Positions 35,537 to 43,606 of a stretch of DNA of 64,000 nt are shown in pieces (positions within the stretch are counted from its first letter, which is position 1; each line of letters starts with the position of its first letter). The DNA is from Allopusillimonas lactea (lineage in GTDB: Bacteria; Pseudomonadota; Gammaproteobacteria; Burkholderiales; Burkholderiaceae_B). The DNA is taken from the NCBI RefSeq assembly GCF_021653995.1, contig NZ_JAJJOZ010000013.1, positions 10,071 through 74,070 on the forward strand, in the 5' to 3' direction. Made by a program: the position numbers and the translations under genes. Under the pieces are notes generated by a model. The model had not been told where the DNA came from and did no database searches. It was given only the letters and a program-made list of their open reading frames with translations.

Positions 35537-36178
35537 ATGTCCTGGTATAGAAAATTATTGATCCTTGGCAATCGACCAAAGCCATTTGGCGCTGCAACCA
35601 TGATTCTTTTAGCGACGAGCTCTTTGATGTCTTCCAACGCACTTGCAGAGGTATTGAGCTTTTCGATTGTCCACGAAGAATTTCAACTCCATAAAACGAA
35701 CGCCGCTAGTGGCACTCCACGGGTAGACCGGCTTCGCAAGTCATTCTTTATTTCGCCCATCAAGGAAAGTGAACTCCAAGTGAGCTCCAAATTCGGCATG
35801 CGTCGTCACCCGGTTCTGAAGAAGCAGAAAACCCATGATGGCGTCGACTATACAGCGCCCAAGGGCACGCCGATCCAAGCAACAGCGGATGGCACGGTGG
35901 CGTTTATCGGCCGTCAAAACGGCTATGGAAAAGTTGTCATTATTGAGCACACTGCTAATCTGTCTACAGTCTATGCGCATCAAAGTCGGTTCGCATCCGG
36001 TTTGAAGAAGGGCGATTCGGTTGTAAGAGGCGACACCATTGGCTATGTCGGATCGACCGGCATGGTGACCGGTAATCATTTGCATTATGAAGTCCGAATG
36101 GACGACCAGCCGATTAATCCATTGAAGGTAGATCGGCTGTTCGTTGAAAACGAGTATTTTTCCGGAAACATAAATTGA
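35537..36178 (+). CDS. M23-family peptidoglycan metallopeptidase
   Basis: 213 residues with a signal-like hydrophobic segment (GAATMILLATSSLMSSNALA). The catalytic region has the M23 zinc motifs: HDGVDYTAPKGTPI (HxxxD) and HLHYEVRMD (HxH), with VSSKFGMRRHPVLKK ahead. It would cleave peptidoglycan cross-links in the periplasm. The ATG at 35537 gives a sensible secreted protein; an upstream in-frame start adds 28 Cys/Arg-rich residues unlikely to be real. Its presence after dsbAB recurs in some metal islands; why is unknown. Confidence 0.85.
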   Translation: MSWYRKLLILGNRPKPFGAATMILLATSSLMSSNALAEVLSFSIVHEEFQLHKTNAASGTPRVDRLRKSFFISPIKESELQVSSKFGMRRHPVLKKQKTHDGVDYTAPKGTPIQATADGTVAFIGRQNGYGKVVIIEHTANLSTVYAHQSRFASGLKKGDSVVRGDTIGYVGSTGMVTGNHLHYEVRMDDQPINPLKVDRLFVENEYFSGNIN

Positions 36179-36242
36179 TGAGACATGAGGGCGCGGTTCC
36201 TTCACCCCCGCGCTCGCCCATATTTAGCAACGTGAGAGGATC

Positions 36243-36776
36243 ATGAAGAAAATAGTCTTTGGTATTTTGATGTTTTACAGCGCTTCGGCCGTCTATGCAG
36301 CCAACGTTCACGGCCAACACGGCTCTGCTGCGTCTGCGCAGAACCAAGAAAAGACAGCCCAACCTGCCAGTACGAGCCAGGATAATAAAGGATCTGTATC
36401 CCAAACATTAACAGTTTCAGGCTGCTGGATTCGCTCCTTGCCGAAGCCCGTACCTTCAGCGGCCTACTTTGTGATAAAGAATACCGGCACGAACGACGCG
36501 AAGCTGACTAGCTTGGCCATGTCCGAGTTTGACGAGGTATCGTTACATCAGACGACCAATGAGGACGGCAAGAGCAAAATGGCCATGGCGCATAACACGC
36601 TGATTCCGGCAGCCGGGGAGTTGAAATTTAGACCCGGCAGCTATCACGCCATGCTTGAAAAACCCAACCAAACCCTGGCGATCGGCTCTCAAGTTAAAGC
36701 TGAATTTACATTTGGCTCAGGCGAAACAACCATGGCAATGTGTGAAGTCAAACCGCCTAATACGGTATCGGAGTAG
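36243..36776 (+). CDS. PCu(A)C-type periplasmic copper chaperone
   Basis: 177 residues: signal peptide (FGILMFYSASAVYA), a His/Gln-rich linker and the PCu(A)C domain with AYFVIKNTGTNDAKL, DEVSLHQTT, KMAMAHN and GSYHAMLEKP. These give the H(M)x..M..HxM copper ligand set. PCu(A)C proteins deliver Cu(I) to CuA centres of oxidases. GAGAGG precedes the ATG. It ends the ccm/dsb block, linking copper delivery with haem and thiol maturation. Confidence 0.92.
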   Translation: MKKIVFGILMFYSASAVYAANVHGQHGSAASAQNQEKTAQPASTSQDNKGSVSQTLTVSGCWIRSLPKPVPSAAYFVIKNTGTNDAKLTSLAMSEFDEVSLHQTTNEDGKSKMAMAHNTLIPAAGELKFRPGSYHAMLEKPNQTLAIGSQVKAEFTFGSGETTMAMCEVKPPNTVSE

Positions 36777-37253
36777 CCTTCCTCACAATTACGAGGAGTT
36801 AAAATTCACAATTGCTCAAGCAGTCAATAATGATGGCAAACACATAGGCAGTGGTTGGCGAAACCCGAAATCCCCCGGGCAGTAAGCGCGTTAAAATGAT
36901 AAGGGTGCCAGCCAGCACCTTCTATCAGGGACAGAGCCGAACGCCTCAGCAAAGTACGAATGGACGGGTCCAATCTTTACGTTAAGCCATTATGATTGAA
37001 AGCCCGGCAAACCGGGAGCGTCCATGTAGGGACGAATTACCGCTGAAGACGGGCCCTTCCAGCCGTCCTCATTGAGCGAGTGCGCGCTCGTTTACTGCTG
37101 AGCGCTGCAAGACGCAATGACTCATCGCGTTTCCTTTTCTCCAAGCGATGAGCAGTTTTAGCGCTATACCACTACATCGCCGCTGCTGCCCTGCCTCACA
37201 CCGCAAGTCAGTACACCGAGCTATCGTAAGCTGGTGTGAACGTCTTTAGTCGC
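36777..37253. other. Intergenic region up to the IS66 copy A
   Basis: About 480 bases with no recognisable gene. A short CCCGG...CCGGG inverted repeat occurs near 37001-37018. A purine-rich GAGGAGTT at about 36793 precedes no long frame. It may hold decayed gene remnants. Confidence 0.45.
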
Positions 37254-37338
37254 GCTCATGGGTAAGCGTTCAGCGAACACATATTGATGCAGGCCCGCAG
37301 ATCTAAGAGCATAAGTGTCCATTTAAATAGGTGGACAC

Positions 37339-37746
37339 GTGTACTCTTCAGACATTCTTGAGCCGAACGCGCCAAGGCGGCGCCGACGATATGATCCGCA
37401 GTTCAAGGCCGACCTGGTGGCGCACTGTCAGCAGCGCGGCATCTCTGTCGCCTCCGTTGCGCAGGACCACGGCATCAATGCCAATCTGCTGCGTCGCTGG
37501 ATCCAGGAGCATGAGCGTTATGGCGAACCCGAGACTCTCGTTCGGTCGATACCGGCCAAACGGGATATAGCCGCTCAATTTATTGCGCTACCTGCTCCTA
37601 GCGTGCATCCCAAGACAGCGCAGCAGCCAGAAGCGACGCCTCCGATTACGATCACCCTTGAGCGAGCAGGTTTGAAGGCCTCAATTCAGTGGCCGCTAAG
37701 CCACGCTGAACAATGCGCAGCCTGGCTACGAGACGTCATGCGATGA
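37339..37746 (+). CDS. tnpA: IS66 accessory protein TnpA (copy A)
   Basis: 135-residue IS66 OrfA protein with a basic helix-turn-helix start (RRRRRYDPQFKADLVAHCQQRGISVASVAQDHGINANLLRRWIQEHE). It starts at GTG 37339, next to an inverted repeat (TGTCCA...TGGACA) that overlaps the translation start. IS66 TnpA probably binds DNA. Its stop overlaps the tnpB start. Confidence 0.88.
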   Translation: MYSSDILEPNAPRRRRRYDPQFKADLVAHCQQRGISVASVAQDHGINANLLRRWIQEHERYGEPETLVRSIPAKRDIAAQFIALPAPSVHPKTAQQPEATPPITITLERAGLKASIQWPLSHAEQCAAWLRDVMR

Positions 37747-38075
37747 TCCGCGTCGACCAGATCTGGCTGGCCGTCGAACCGATAGACATGCGAGGTGGCA
37801 CCGAGACGGTGTTAGCTCGTGTCGTCCAGGTCTTCGGTGCCGCCCATCCGCATCATGCCTACGTGTTTGCGAACAAGCGCGGCAATCGTCTGAAGGTCTT
37901 GGTGCATGACGGGTTAGGCGTATGGTTGGCAGCCCGACGCTTGAATCAGGGCCGATTCGTCTGGCCTCGACCTGGCCAGGATAATCTGTCCTTAGATGAA
38001 GAGCAGTGGCAGGCGTTGGTGGTGGGTTTACCGTGGCATCGCTTGGGCATGTTTGCGGTGATTGACGCGATATAA
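37743..38075 (+). CDS. tnpB: IS66 accessory protein TnpB (copy A)
   Basis: 110 residues, the IS66 Orf2 protein: MIRVDQIWLAVEPIDMRGG, HHAYVFANKRGNRLKVLVHDG and WLAARRLNQGRFVWPRPG are the family blocks. It is required for transposition of some IS66 members; its exact role is unclear. Intact and overlapping tnpA by four bases. Confidence 0.92.
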   Translation: MIRVDQIWLAVEPIDMRGGTETVLARVVQVFGAAHPHHAYVFANKRGNRLKVLVHDGLGVWLAARRLNQGRFVWPRPGQDNLSLDEEQWQALVVGLPWHRLGMFAVIDAI

Positions 38076-38127
38076 AACAATCGGGGCATGCGCCAATGGC
38101 GAGCTACGCCTGTGCCGTGGCACACTG

Positions 38128-39623
38128 ATGCCTATGACTACACCCACGCCGAACCTGGACGATCTTGATGCCCACGCCTTGCGTGAGCAGGTTCGCGCCT
38201 TGATGGCACAGTTGGGTGAGAAGGACCAGACCTTAGTCCGCCAGCAACAAGAGATTCTCTACAAAGACACCAAGATTGCCCAGCTCACGCACGAGATAGC
38301 GGGGTTGCGCCGTTACCAGTTCGGTAAAAAGGGAGAGCGTCTCTCGGGCGAGCAAGGCAGCTTGCTTGACGAGACCGTTGCGGCAGACATCGCTGCCATT
38401 GAGTTAGAGCTGGAACAGTTACGTGCAGCACCTGCGGTCAGCCAACCTAAACAACAACCCAAGCGTGCAGCCCTACCGCCCGAGCTGCCCCGCATCGAAC
38501 ACCGCCACGAGCCTGACTCCACAACATGTGCCTGCGGCTGCCAGTTGCAGCGCATCGGTGAGGACGTAGCCGAGAAGCTGGACTATGTGCCGGGCGTATT
38601 TAGTGTTGAACGTCACATCCGGGGCAAGTGGGCCTGCAAGCAGTGCCAGACATTGACCCAAGCTCCGGTTCCCGCTCACGTCATTGATAAGGGCATGGCC
38701 AGCACCGGCCTGCTGGCTCAGGTACTGGTAGCTAAATACGCCGACCACCTGCCGCTGTATCGCCAGGAGAAGATCTTCGAGCGTGCAGGAGTCAAGCTGG
38801 CCCGCTCTACGATGGCCGAATGGGTCGGTGTCTGTGGTGTGCAGTTGCAGCCTCTGGCCGACGCTTTGCGCGAAGCGCTTCTAGCGCACCGCGTCATGCA
38901 TGCAGACGAAACGCCGGTTCAAATGCTCAAACCGGGCAGCAAGAAGACGCATCGCGCTTACTTGTGGGCGTATGCCCCAGGTGCCTTCGAGGAGCTGAAG
39001 GCAGTCTGATCTGCGATGATTACTCAGGCTATAAAGCGCTCTTTACGCAAGGCGTGCTTGAGATTGGCTGCATGGCTCACGCCAGGCGTAAGTTCTTCGA
39101 GTTGCATGCATCGAACAAGAGCCAGTTGGCCGAGCAGGCCCTGCAATACATCGGCCAGCTTTACGATATTGAGCGACAGGTTAAAGACTTACCCGCGGAT
39201 GAGCGAAGGCGAATACGTCAAGAACAGGCCAGACCTCTGGTCGACACCTTGCACCAGTGGATGCTGGCGCAGCGCCAGCGTGTTCCCGAAGGGTCTGCCA
39301 CGGCCAAAGCCTTGGATTACAGCTTAAAACGCTGGGGTGCGCTCACGCGCTACCTGGACGATGGGCAGTTGCCCATCGATAACAACCGTATCGAACAGCA
39401 GATTCGACCCATTGCCGTGGGCCGCAATAACTGGCTGTTCGCTGGCTCTCTGCGGGCAGGAAAACGTGCTGCTGCCGTGATGACACTGATCCAGTCAGCC
39501 AAGCTCAACGGGCATGATCCGTACGCCTATCTAAAGGATGTGCTCACACGTTTGCCGACACAACCGGCCAGTCGTATCGATGAACTCTTGCCGCACAACT
39601 GGGCACCGCAGACGACTGATTAA
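38128..39623 (+). pseudogene. tnpC: IS66 transposase TnpC (copy A), frameshifted by internal deletion
   Basis: The first 290 codons read the N-terminal coiled coil, the Cys zinc-binding region (TCACGCQLQRIGEDV ... GKWACKQCQTLTQ) and part of the DDE domain up to AYAPGAFEELKAV, then stop at 39007-39009. The rest continues in another frame from LICDDYSGYKALF to the normal end (ELLPHNWAPQTTD). Compared with copies B and C, about 70 bases coding for the VYDF...GDWQG segment are missing. The junction GGCAGTC (39000-39006) could be the remaining copy of a short direct repeat. The element probably cannot transpose by itself. Confidence 0.88.
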
Positions 39624-39683
39624 AGACAACGGCCCCTAACGGGGCCGTGTCAATATGTGTTCAGCGAACGCTTACGCTCATGG

Positions 39684-41225
39684 TTATCTTTCTGCAAATT
39701 GGGCACCAGTGACTCCCGGGGCTTTAGGCACTTTCACTAACATGTACCGCTTATTGGAGTACAGTTCCTCCAGTGAGATGTCGAGAATACCTGCCACAAC
39801 TTTCTGTTCTCCTTTAGGAATCGCTAAATAAAACGGTGCGCTAAATTGAACTGCTTGTGACAGCTCTTCTTGCTTGACTTCCCGGGCCTGCCCTGCGGAA
39901 TAGAATTGTGCGGAGAATGGCGGCTTCGACAGATAGAGCAGCGGAACAGTGGGTTCACCGCGCTGCATCACATAGCGGACCAAACCGCGCTCAGTGTTCC
40001 GCAAGTCCGGGTTGATCCATACGATCGCGCTAAACACGGTCGCGACTGCCGGGACAATACCTGCAACGCCTAGTAGGCTGCGTCCAGAGGACGCGGACTG
40101 TGTGTATATCTGGTTCGCTACAAGGGCGGAGAAAATGCTGAAGGCGGCTAACGAAGGGAGTACGTAAGTCCAAAGGATGTTGGCGGAGAAGGTAAAGAAC
40201 AATGGCGTGAACAACGCACTGGCCAACCAATAACTACACAATGAGTCACCACCGATGGCCTTCATAGCCGCGCGAAGACGCGAACTGCGAAATGCGCCGA
40301 TTATCACCGCTAGCATCAGGACTCCCCAAGGGAAAGAAGCCTGTAACCAATAGACCCATATCATTCCGCGTGCCTGACGATGGGCCGTTCCATACAGATC
40401 TCCACTCCAACCCGGATCTAGGAACCGGCGGAAGTGCTCACCCACTATGAAGTAGTCTAGGAAGCCGGGGGTTTTTATTTCAGCCAGGATGTACCACGGC
40501 AAGCTTAGCGCCGCAACTAAGGCCAGCCCTTTGCCCCAAGGCAAAGACTTAGCGAGATCAGCAGTCTTTCGATTGAAGGCATACCACACGGCTATTGGCG
40601 CAAAGATCAGCACCGCGGCCAAGGGCCCTTTCGCCAAAAGGCCAATAGCCAGGCCGAGGAAGAATCCGTATTGCCACCACAGTGAACAGCGCGCCTTCTG
40701 CCTGCCATCTGATTTCACATGCTGATTACCTGCTTGATCCGCTAGGGTGTGATTGCAGCCTTGCGCCACCATGGCAAACGACACCATAGAAAGGGTCGTG
40801 CCAAGCGCGAGAAAGGGATCTGTCAGCACTGCGCCTGAGCTGATATAGACGAGCACGCAAGTGCTATAGATGATTGCTGTCCAAAGTGCAACGCGCGGCC
40901 CACGCAATGATCGCAATCCTGTCACAAGTATGCCGTTGGATAGGAGCAAACATAGCCACGACGGAAAACGTGCAGCAAACTCAGTGAAGCCAAAAGCTTT
41001 CATTGACAGGGCCTGGGCCCAGAAGGAAAGCGGCGGCTTACCCCAGAAGGGTACACCAGCACTAAACCAAGGGGTTATCCAATCTTCTGATTGCGCCATA
41101 ATGCGGGCGACCTCAGCATAGCGTGGCTCGCTCGTATCATAGAGCGGAACAATCAGCATGGAAATGAGCGGCAGTAAGAGCACTGCCATAAGCGTTAGCC
41201 GGGTACCTCCGCTAGAACGTCGCAT
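39684..41225 (-). CDS. GT39 (ArnT-like) lipid-linked glycosyltransferase
   Basis: 513-residue membrane protein with about 11-12 spans. The first periplasmic loop has DTSEPRYAEVARIMAQSEDWITPWF, the acidic motif of ArnT/PMT-type enzymes, and GVPFWGKPPLSFWAQALSM follows. Such enzymes move a sugar from undecaprenyl phosphate to lipid A or another envelope target. The start overlaps the end of the GT2 gene by 14 bases, and the two with GtrA form an operon. It may add a (amino)sugar to lipid A phosphates, as Bordetella LgmB or ArnT do. Specificity cannot be read here. Confidence 0.85.
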   Translation of the reverse strand: MRRSSGGTRLTLMAVLLLPLISMLIVPLYDTSEPRYAEVARIMAQSEDWITPWFSAGVPFWGKPPLSFWAQALSMKAFGFTEFAARFPSWLCLLLSNGILVTGLRSLRGPRVALWTAIIYSTCVLVYISSGAVLTDPFLALGTTLSMVSFAMVAQGCNHTLADQAGNQHVKSDGRQKARCSLWWQYGFFLGLAIGLLAKGPLAAVLIFAPIAVWYAFNRKTADLAKSLPWGKGLALVAALSLPWYILAEIKTPGFLDYFIVGEHFRRFLDPGWSGDLYGTAHRQARGMIWVYWLQASFPWGVLMLAVIIGAFRSSRLRAAMKAIGGDSLCSYWLASALFTPLFFTFSANILWTYVLPSLAAFSIFSALVANQIYTQSASSGRSLLGVAGIVPAVATVFSAIVWINPDLRNTERGLVRYVMQRGEPTVPLLYLSKPPFSAQFYSAGQAREVKQEELSQAVQFSAPFYLAIPKGEQKVVAGILDISLEELYSNKRYMLVKVPKAPGVTGAQFAER

Positions 41226-42267
41226 ACAGCTCTTTTCCGACAGGTGCGGATGCAGAACAGGCTGCCGCCTTCTCGACGGATTTGCCTTGCCGTACTACAT
41301 CGCGCACCAAATACACCGGGCGCTGCTTGGCTTCGTAGTATGTCTTTCCGATGTATTCGCCAAGCAGGCCGATTGACAGCAACTGGGCACCTCCGAGAAT
41401 TGTGATCATGGAGATGAGCGATGGATAACCTTGCACCGGATCGCCCAAGACAAGTGCCTTGACGACAATCCATAGGGTGAAAAGAATGCCGAAAAGCGCC
41501 GTCACTAAGCCCGCAGCCATCGCCAGACGGAGTGGAGCGATCGAGAACGAGGTAATGCCTTGGAACGCCAAATTTAAAAGGCCCATATAGTCCCATTTAG
41601 TGACGCCCGCTGCCCGCGGCATGCGGTCATACTCTATGACCGTGGTGGGCAAACCGATCCATGCGAACAAGCCTTTCATGTAGCGGTTCCGTTCGTTCAA
41701 CTGGTTTATCGCATAGACCGCCTTGCGGCTTAGCAATCGAAAGTCACCTGTATCGGGTGGGATATCGACGTCACTGATCGCATTGAGCACCCGGTAGAAG
41801 TGGTGCGCACTGAGGCGCTTGAGCCAGGTTTCGCCCGCTCGAGAGCGGCGGCGCATGCAGACGACGTCTGCGCCTTCTTTCCAGGCTTGGAGCATCTTCG
41901 GGATAAGTTCCGGGGGGTCCTGCAGATCGGCATCCATGATGATGACCGCATCGCCTGCAGCATGCTCCAAGCCCGCTGTTAGCGCAGCTTCCTTTCCGAA
42001 ATTTCGGCTTAGAAACACAGCCGTCACCGCCGGATCTTCCTGGGCCAACTCACTCATTGCATGAGGCGTACCGTCCCGACTTCCATCATCGACCAGAACG
42101 AGCTCGTAAGGGATGCCGAGATTGACGAGCACGGCGGTTAAACGCTCATGCATTTGCACGATTACCTCGTGCTCGTTGTACAGCGGGATGACCACCGACA
42201 ACTCGGTCTTGCTGTCCCTGTGAAACTCAGGGTGCCAGTTTTCGAGTAATGCGTTCACGGAACACAA
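41212..42267 (-). CDS. GT2 glycosyltransferase (GtrB/ArnC-like)
   Basis: 351 residues. A cytoplasmic GT-A domain has ELSVVIPLYNEHEVI, VLVDDGSRDGT and IIMDADLQDPPELIP (DxD-like), with the RRRSRAGE loop, followed by two C-terminal membrane spans (LRLAMAAGLVTALFGILFTLW and LISMITILGGAQLLSIGLLG). This is the polyprenyl-phosphate glycosyltransferase design (GtrB, ArnC, DPM1-like): it makes the undecaprenyl-phosphate sugar used by the GT39 enzyme. GTG start at 42267 overlaps the gtrA end by 41 bases. Confidence 0.88.
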   Translation of the reverse strand: MCSVNALLENWHPEFHRDSKTELSVVIPLYNEHEVIVQMHERLTAVLVNLGIPYELVLVDDGSRDGTPHAMSELAQEDPAVTAVFLSRNFGKEAALTAGLEHAAGDAVIIMDADLQDPPELIPKMLQAWKEGADVVCMRRRSRAGETWLKRLSAHHFYRVLNAISDVDIPPDTGDFRLLSRKAVYAINQLNERNRYMKGLFAWIGLPTTVIEYDRMPRAAGVTKWDYMGLLNLAFQGITSFSIAPLRLAMAAGLVTALFGILFTLWIVVKALVLGDPVQGYPSLISMITILGGAQLLSIGLLGEYIGKTYYEAKQRPVYLVRDVVRQGKSVEKAAACSASAPVGKELYATF

Positions 42268-42562
42268 TCCTTTTATAAAGAACGAAATTCATGGCTGCGA
42301 CCACAGCGGTGGTGCAAACCTGTGCTAGACGATGATCCGCGTGAGCAATCAAAATCAGAAAGTAGAAGAGTCCAGTATTGATACACCAGCCCAAGATCAC
42401 CGTGCGGGCATAAGCGGGAATGGCTTTACTGTGGATGCCGTTATTATCGAACGTCCAGTAAAACTGAAACAAGTAGTGAATTACGGACGCGACGGCGCTG
42501 ATTGCTGGTGGCCAAAACAGGTCGCGATCTCCGCCCAACAAGCAAAGGCCATCACGGTTCAT
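42227..42562 (-). CDS. GtrA-family flippase-like protein, shortened N-terminus
   Basis: 111 residues with spans in ISAVASVIHYLFQFYWTFDN, ARTVILGWCINTGLFYFLIL and QVCTTAVVAAMNFVLYKRIVF, the last being the typical GtrA ending. GtrA proteins are about 120-140 residues with four spans; the first span is missing and the start MNRDGLCLLGGDRDLFWPP looks unlike a membrane segment, so the 5' end appears truncated or frameshifted. GtrA is thought to flip the lipid-linked sugar. A terminator hairpin lies just upstream of the start. Confidence 0.7.
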   Translation of the reverse strand: MNRDGLCLLGGDRDLFWPPAISAVASVIHYLFQFYWTFDNNGIHSKAIPAYARTVILGWCINTGLFYFLILIAHADHRLAQVCTTAVVAAMNFVLYKRIVFRERITRKLAP

Positions 42563-42590
42563 ATATGGAAACTAGCAGTTGGGCGTTAGA

Positions 42591-42624
42591 TAAAAAACCA
42601 CGCACTAGTGCAGCAGTGCGTGGT
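42591..42624 (-). terminator. Rho-independent terminator of the DUF4148 gene
   Basis: On the minus strand, a perfect 10-bp stem ACCACGCACT/AGTGCGTGGT with an 8-base loop is followed by TTTTTTA. It lies 45 bases after the stop of the DUF4148 gene at 42669 and just before gtrA, so it separates the two units. Confidence 0.85.
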
Positions 42625-42668
42625 GATTACCGCTCTCCCATCGCGGAGAAGAGCGACGGCAAATTGAA

Positions 42669-42953
42669 TTATCGTCCCGATTGCCGCCGGACTTCTGCGT
42701 TATACTCGGGGCCACTACGCATACGAACATACTCGGCGTAGGCAGACCTGTACTCGCGGCTAAAGGTATCGGGTGTGCTCTCGCCAGCCCAGAAGTTATC
42801 CAGCCCTGCTTTTTTCCACAATGCTAGATCTGCACGCACCTCAGCACGTGTCTTGGGCTCTCCGAAAGCGGAGCTAAGTGGCTGGGCGCTGACCGCCATC
42901 GTCGTTGTCGCCAGCAGCACTGCTGCGAAAAGGTTCTTTTTCAAGTTGGTCAT
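42669..42953 (-). CDS. DUF4148 secreted protein (single-unit form)
   Basis: 94 residues: signal peptide (NLFAAVLLATTTMAVSAQ) and one DUF4148 unit (EPKTRAEVRADLALWKKAGLDNFW), then EYRSAYAEYVRMRSGPEYNAEV. TAGGAG is 8 bases before the ATG. A cop-like box (43066) lies about 115 bp upstream and a strong terminator follows, so it is its own transcription unit. Function unknown. Confidence 0.8.
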   Translation of the reverse strand: MTNLKKNLFAAVLLATTTMAVSAQPLSSAFGEPKTRAEVRADLALWKKAGLDNFWAGESTPDTFSREYRSAYAEYVRMRSGPEYNAEVRRQSGR

Positions 42954-43065
42954 ACGTTTACTCCTAGAATTTACGAACTCATGCGGCTGCGCAATGGCGC
43001 GTGATGAAAGTTAAGTCGCTTGAATACATTGTAGGAAATCAGCCTAGTCAGTTTCCGAACACGCG

Positions 43066-43083
43066 CATTACTTTTTTGTCACC
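43066..43083 (-). promoter_or_regulatory. Probable metal-response-regulator box before DUF4148 gene
   Basis: CATTACTTTTTTGTCACC, with the CATTAC half-site intact and a weaker second half. It is about 115 bp before the DUF4148 start on the minus strand, the same spacing as the boxes before copA and the ATPase. It is similar to the site at 44291 in opposite orientation. Confidence 0.5.
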
Positions 43084-43199
43084 TAAGCCAAAGCGTAATG
43101 GTCTTTATCTGATTCGTTTCGATAGGTGTACAGTAAGGCTCTGCTCAGTACCGTCTTGCCGGTGGTAGGATAAGGACAATAGGTTCCAATCAAAAATGG

Positions 43200-43530
43200 T
43201 TGGAACCAGTGACTGTTTTGGGAAAGAGCAACGCGGATTCAGATCACAATTTGCCGCGCTGGCGGTTTACTCGGGAGCTCAAGCGTAAAGTGGTCGAGCA
43301 ATTGCTCGACTCGGGCCTGATAGGGGCTAAGGTGGCGCGCGAGCATACGCTACACCCGAACCAGCTATGCCCGTTGGCGCAACGGGTATCGCCACACGGA
43401 AGTAGCGCCGCACGCTCGGGCTGAGGCGCTGCGGTTTATGCTTGTTGCCTTGGCGTCGGCCGAGTTGGTTGAGGCTGAGACGACAGAACAGCCTGCGCTA
43501 GCTGCCGCAAGCCTTGAGGCGAGCTTTTAG
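43200..43530 (+). pseudogene. IS66-type tnpA remnant, frameshifted
   Basis: Reading starts near 43200 with PRWRFTRELKRKVVEQLLDSG and VAREHTLHPNQL, the helix-turn-helix of an IS66 OrfA. It then shifts frame to YARWRNGYRHTEVAP and a Leu/Ala-rich tail ending SLEASF. The inverted repeat GGTTCCAA...TTGGAACC sits at the start, as in other IS66 copies here. No tnpB or tnpC follows, so it is a remnant. Confidence 0.6.
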
Positions 43531-43606
43531 TCCACCTTGGCAGATAACGTATCGTGCACTACGATAGTAAACCTCTTTCGCCCGAGACCGTCTGACCAAC
43601 AACAAT

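Larger units (their letters stand above)
37262..39675 (+). mobile_element. IS66-family element, copy A, with 8-bp target duplication
   Basis: Element of 2414 bp. The left end GTAAGCGTTCAGCGAACACA and the right end (reverse complement GTAAGCGTTCGCTGAACACA) form terminal inverted repeats. Both are flanked by the direct repeat GCTCATGG (37254-37261 and 39676-39683), the 8-bp duplication typical of IS66. It carries tnpA, tnpB and a broken tnpC in the usual order. The right flank abuts the stop codon of the GT39 gene. A GGCCCCTAACGGGGCC hairpin lies just inside the right end, a probable terminator. Confidence 0.93.

Noticed and set aside
38990..39015. Programmed frameshift as explanation for split tnpC in copy A
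   Set aside because: About 70 bases of conserved coding sequence are absent, so slippage could not restore the protein.
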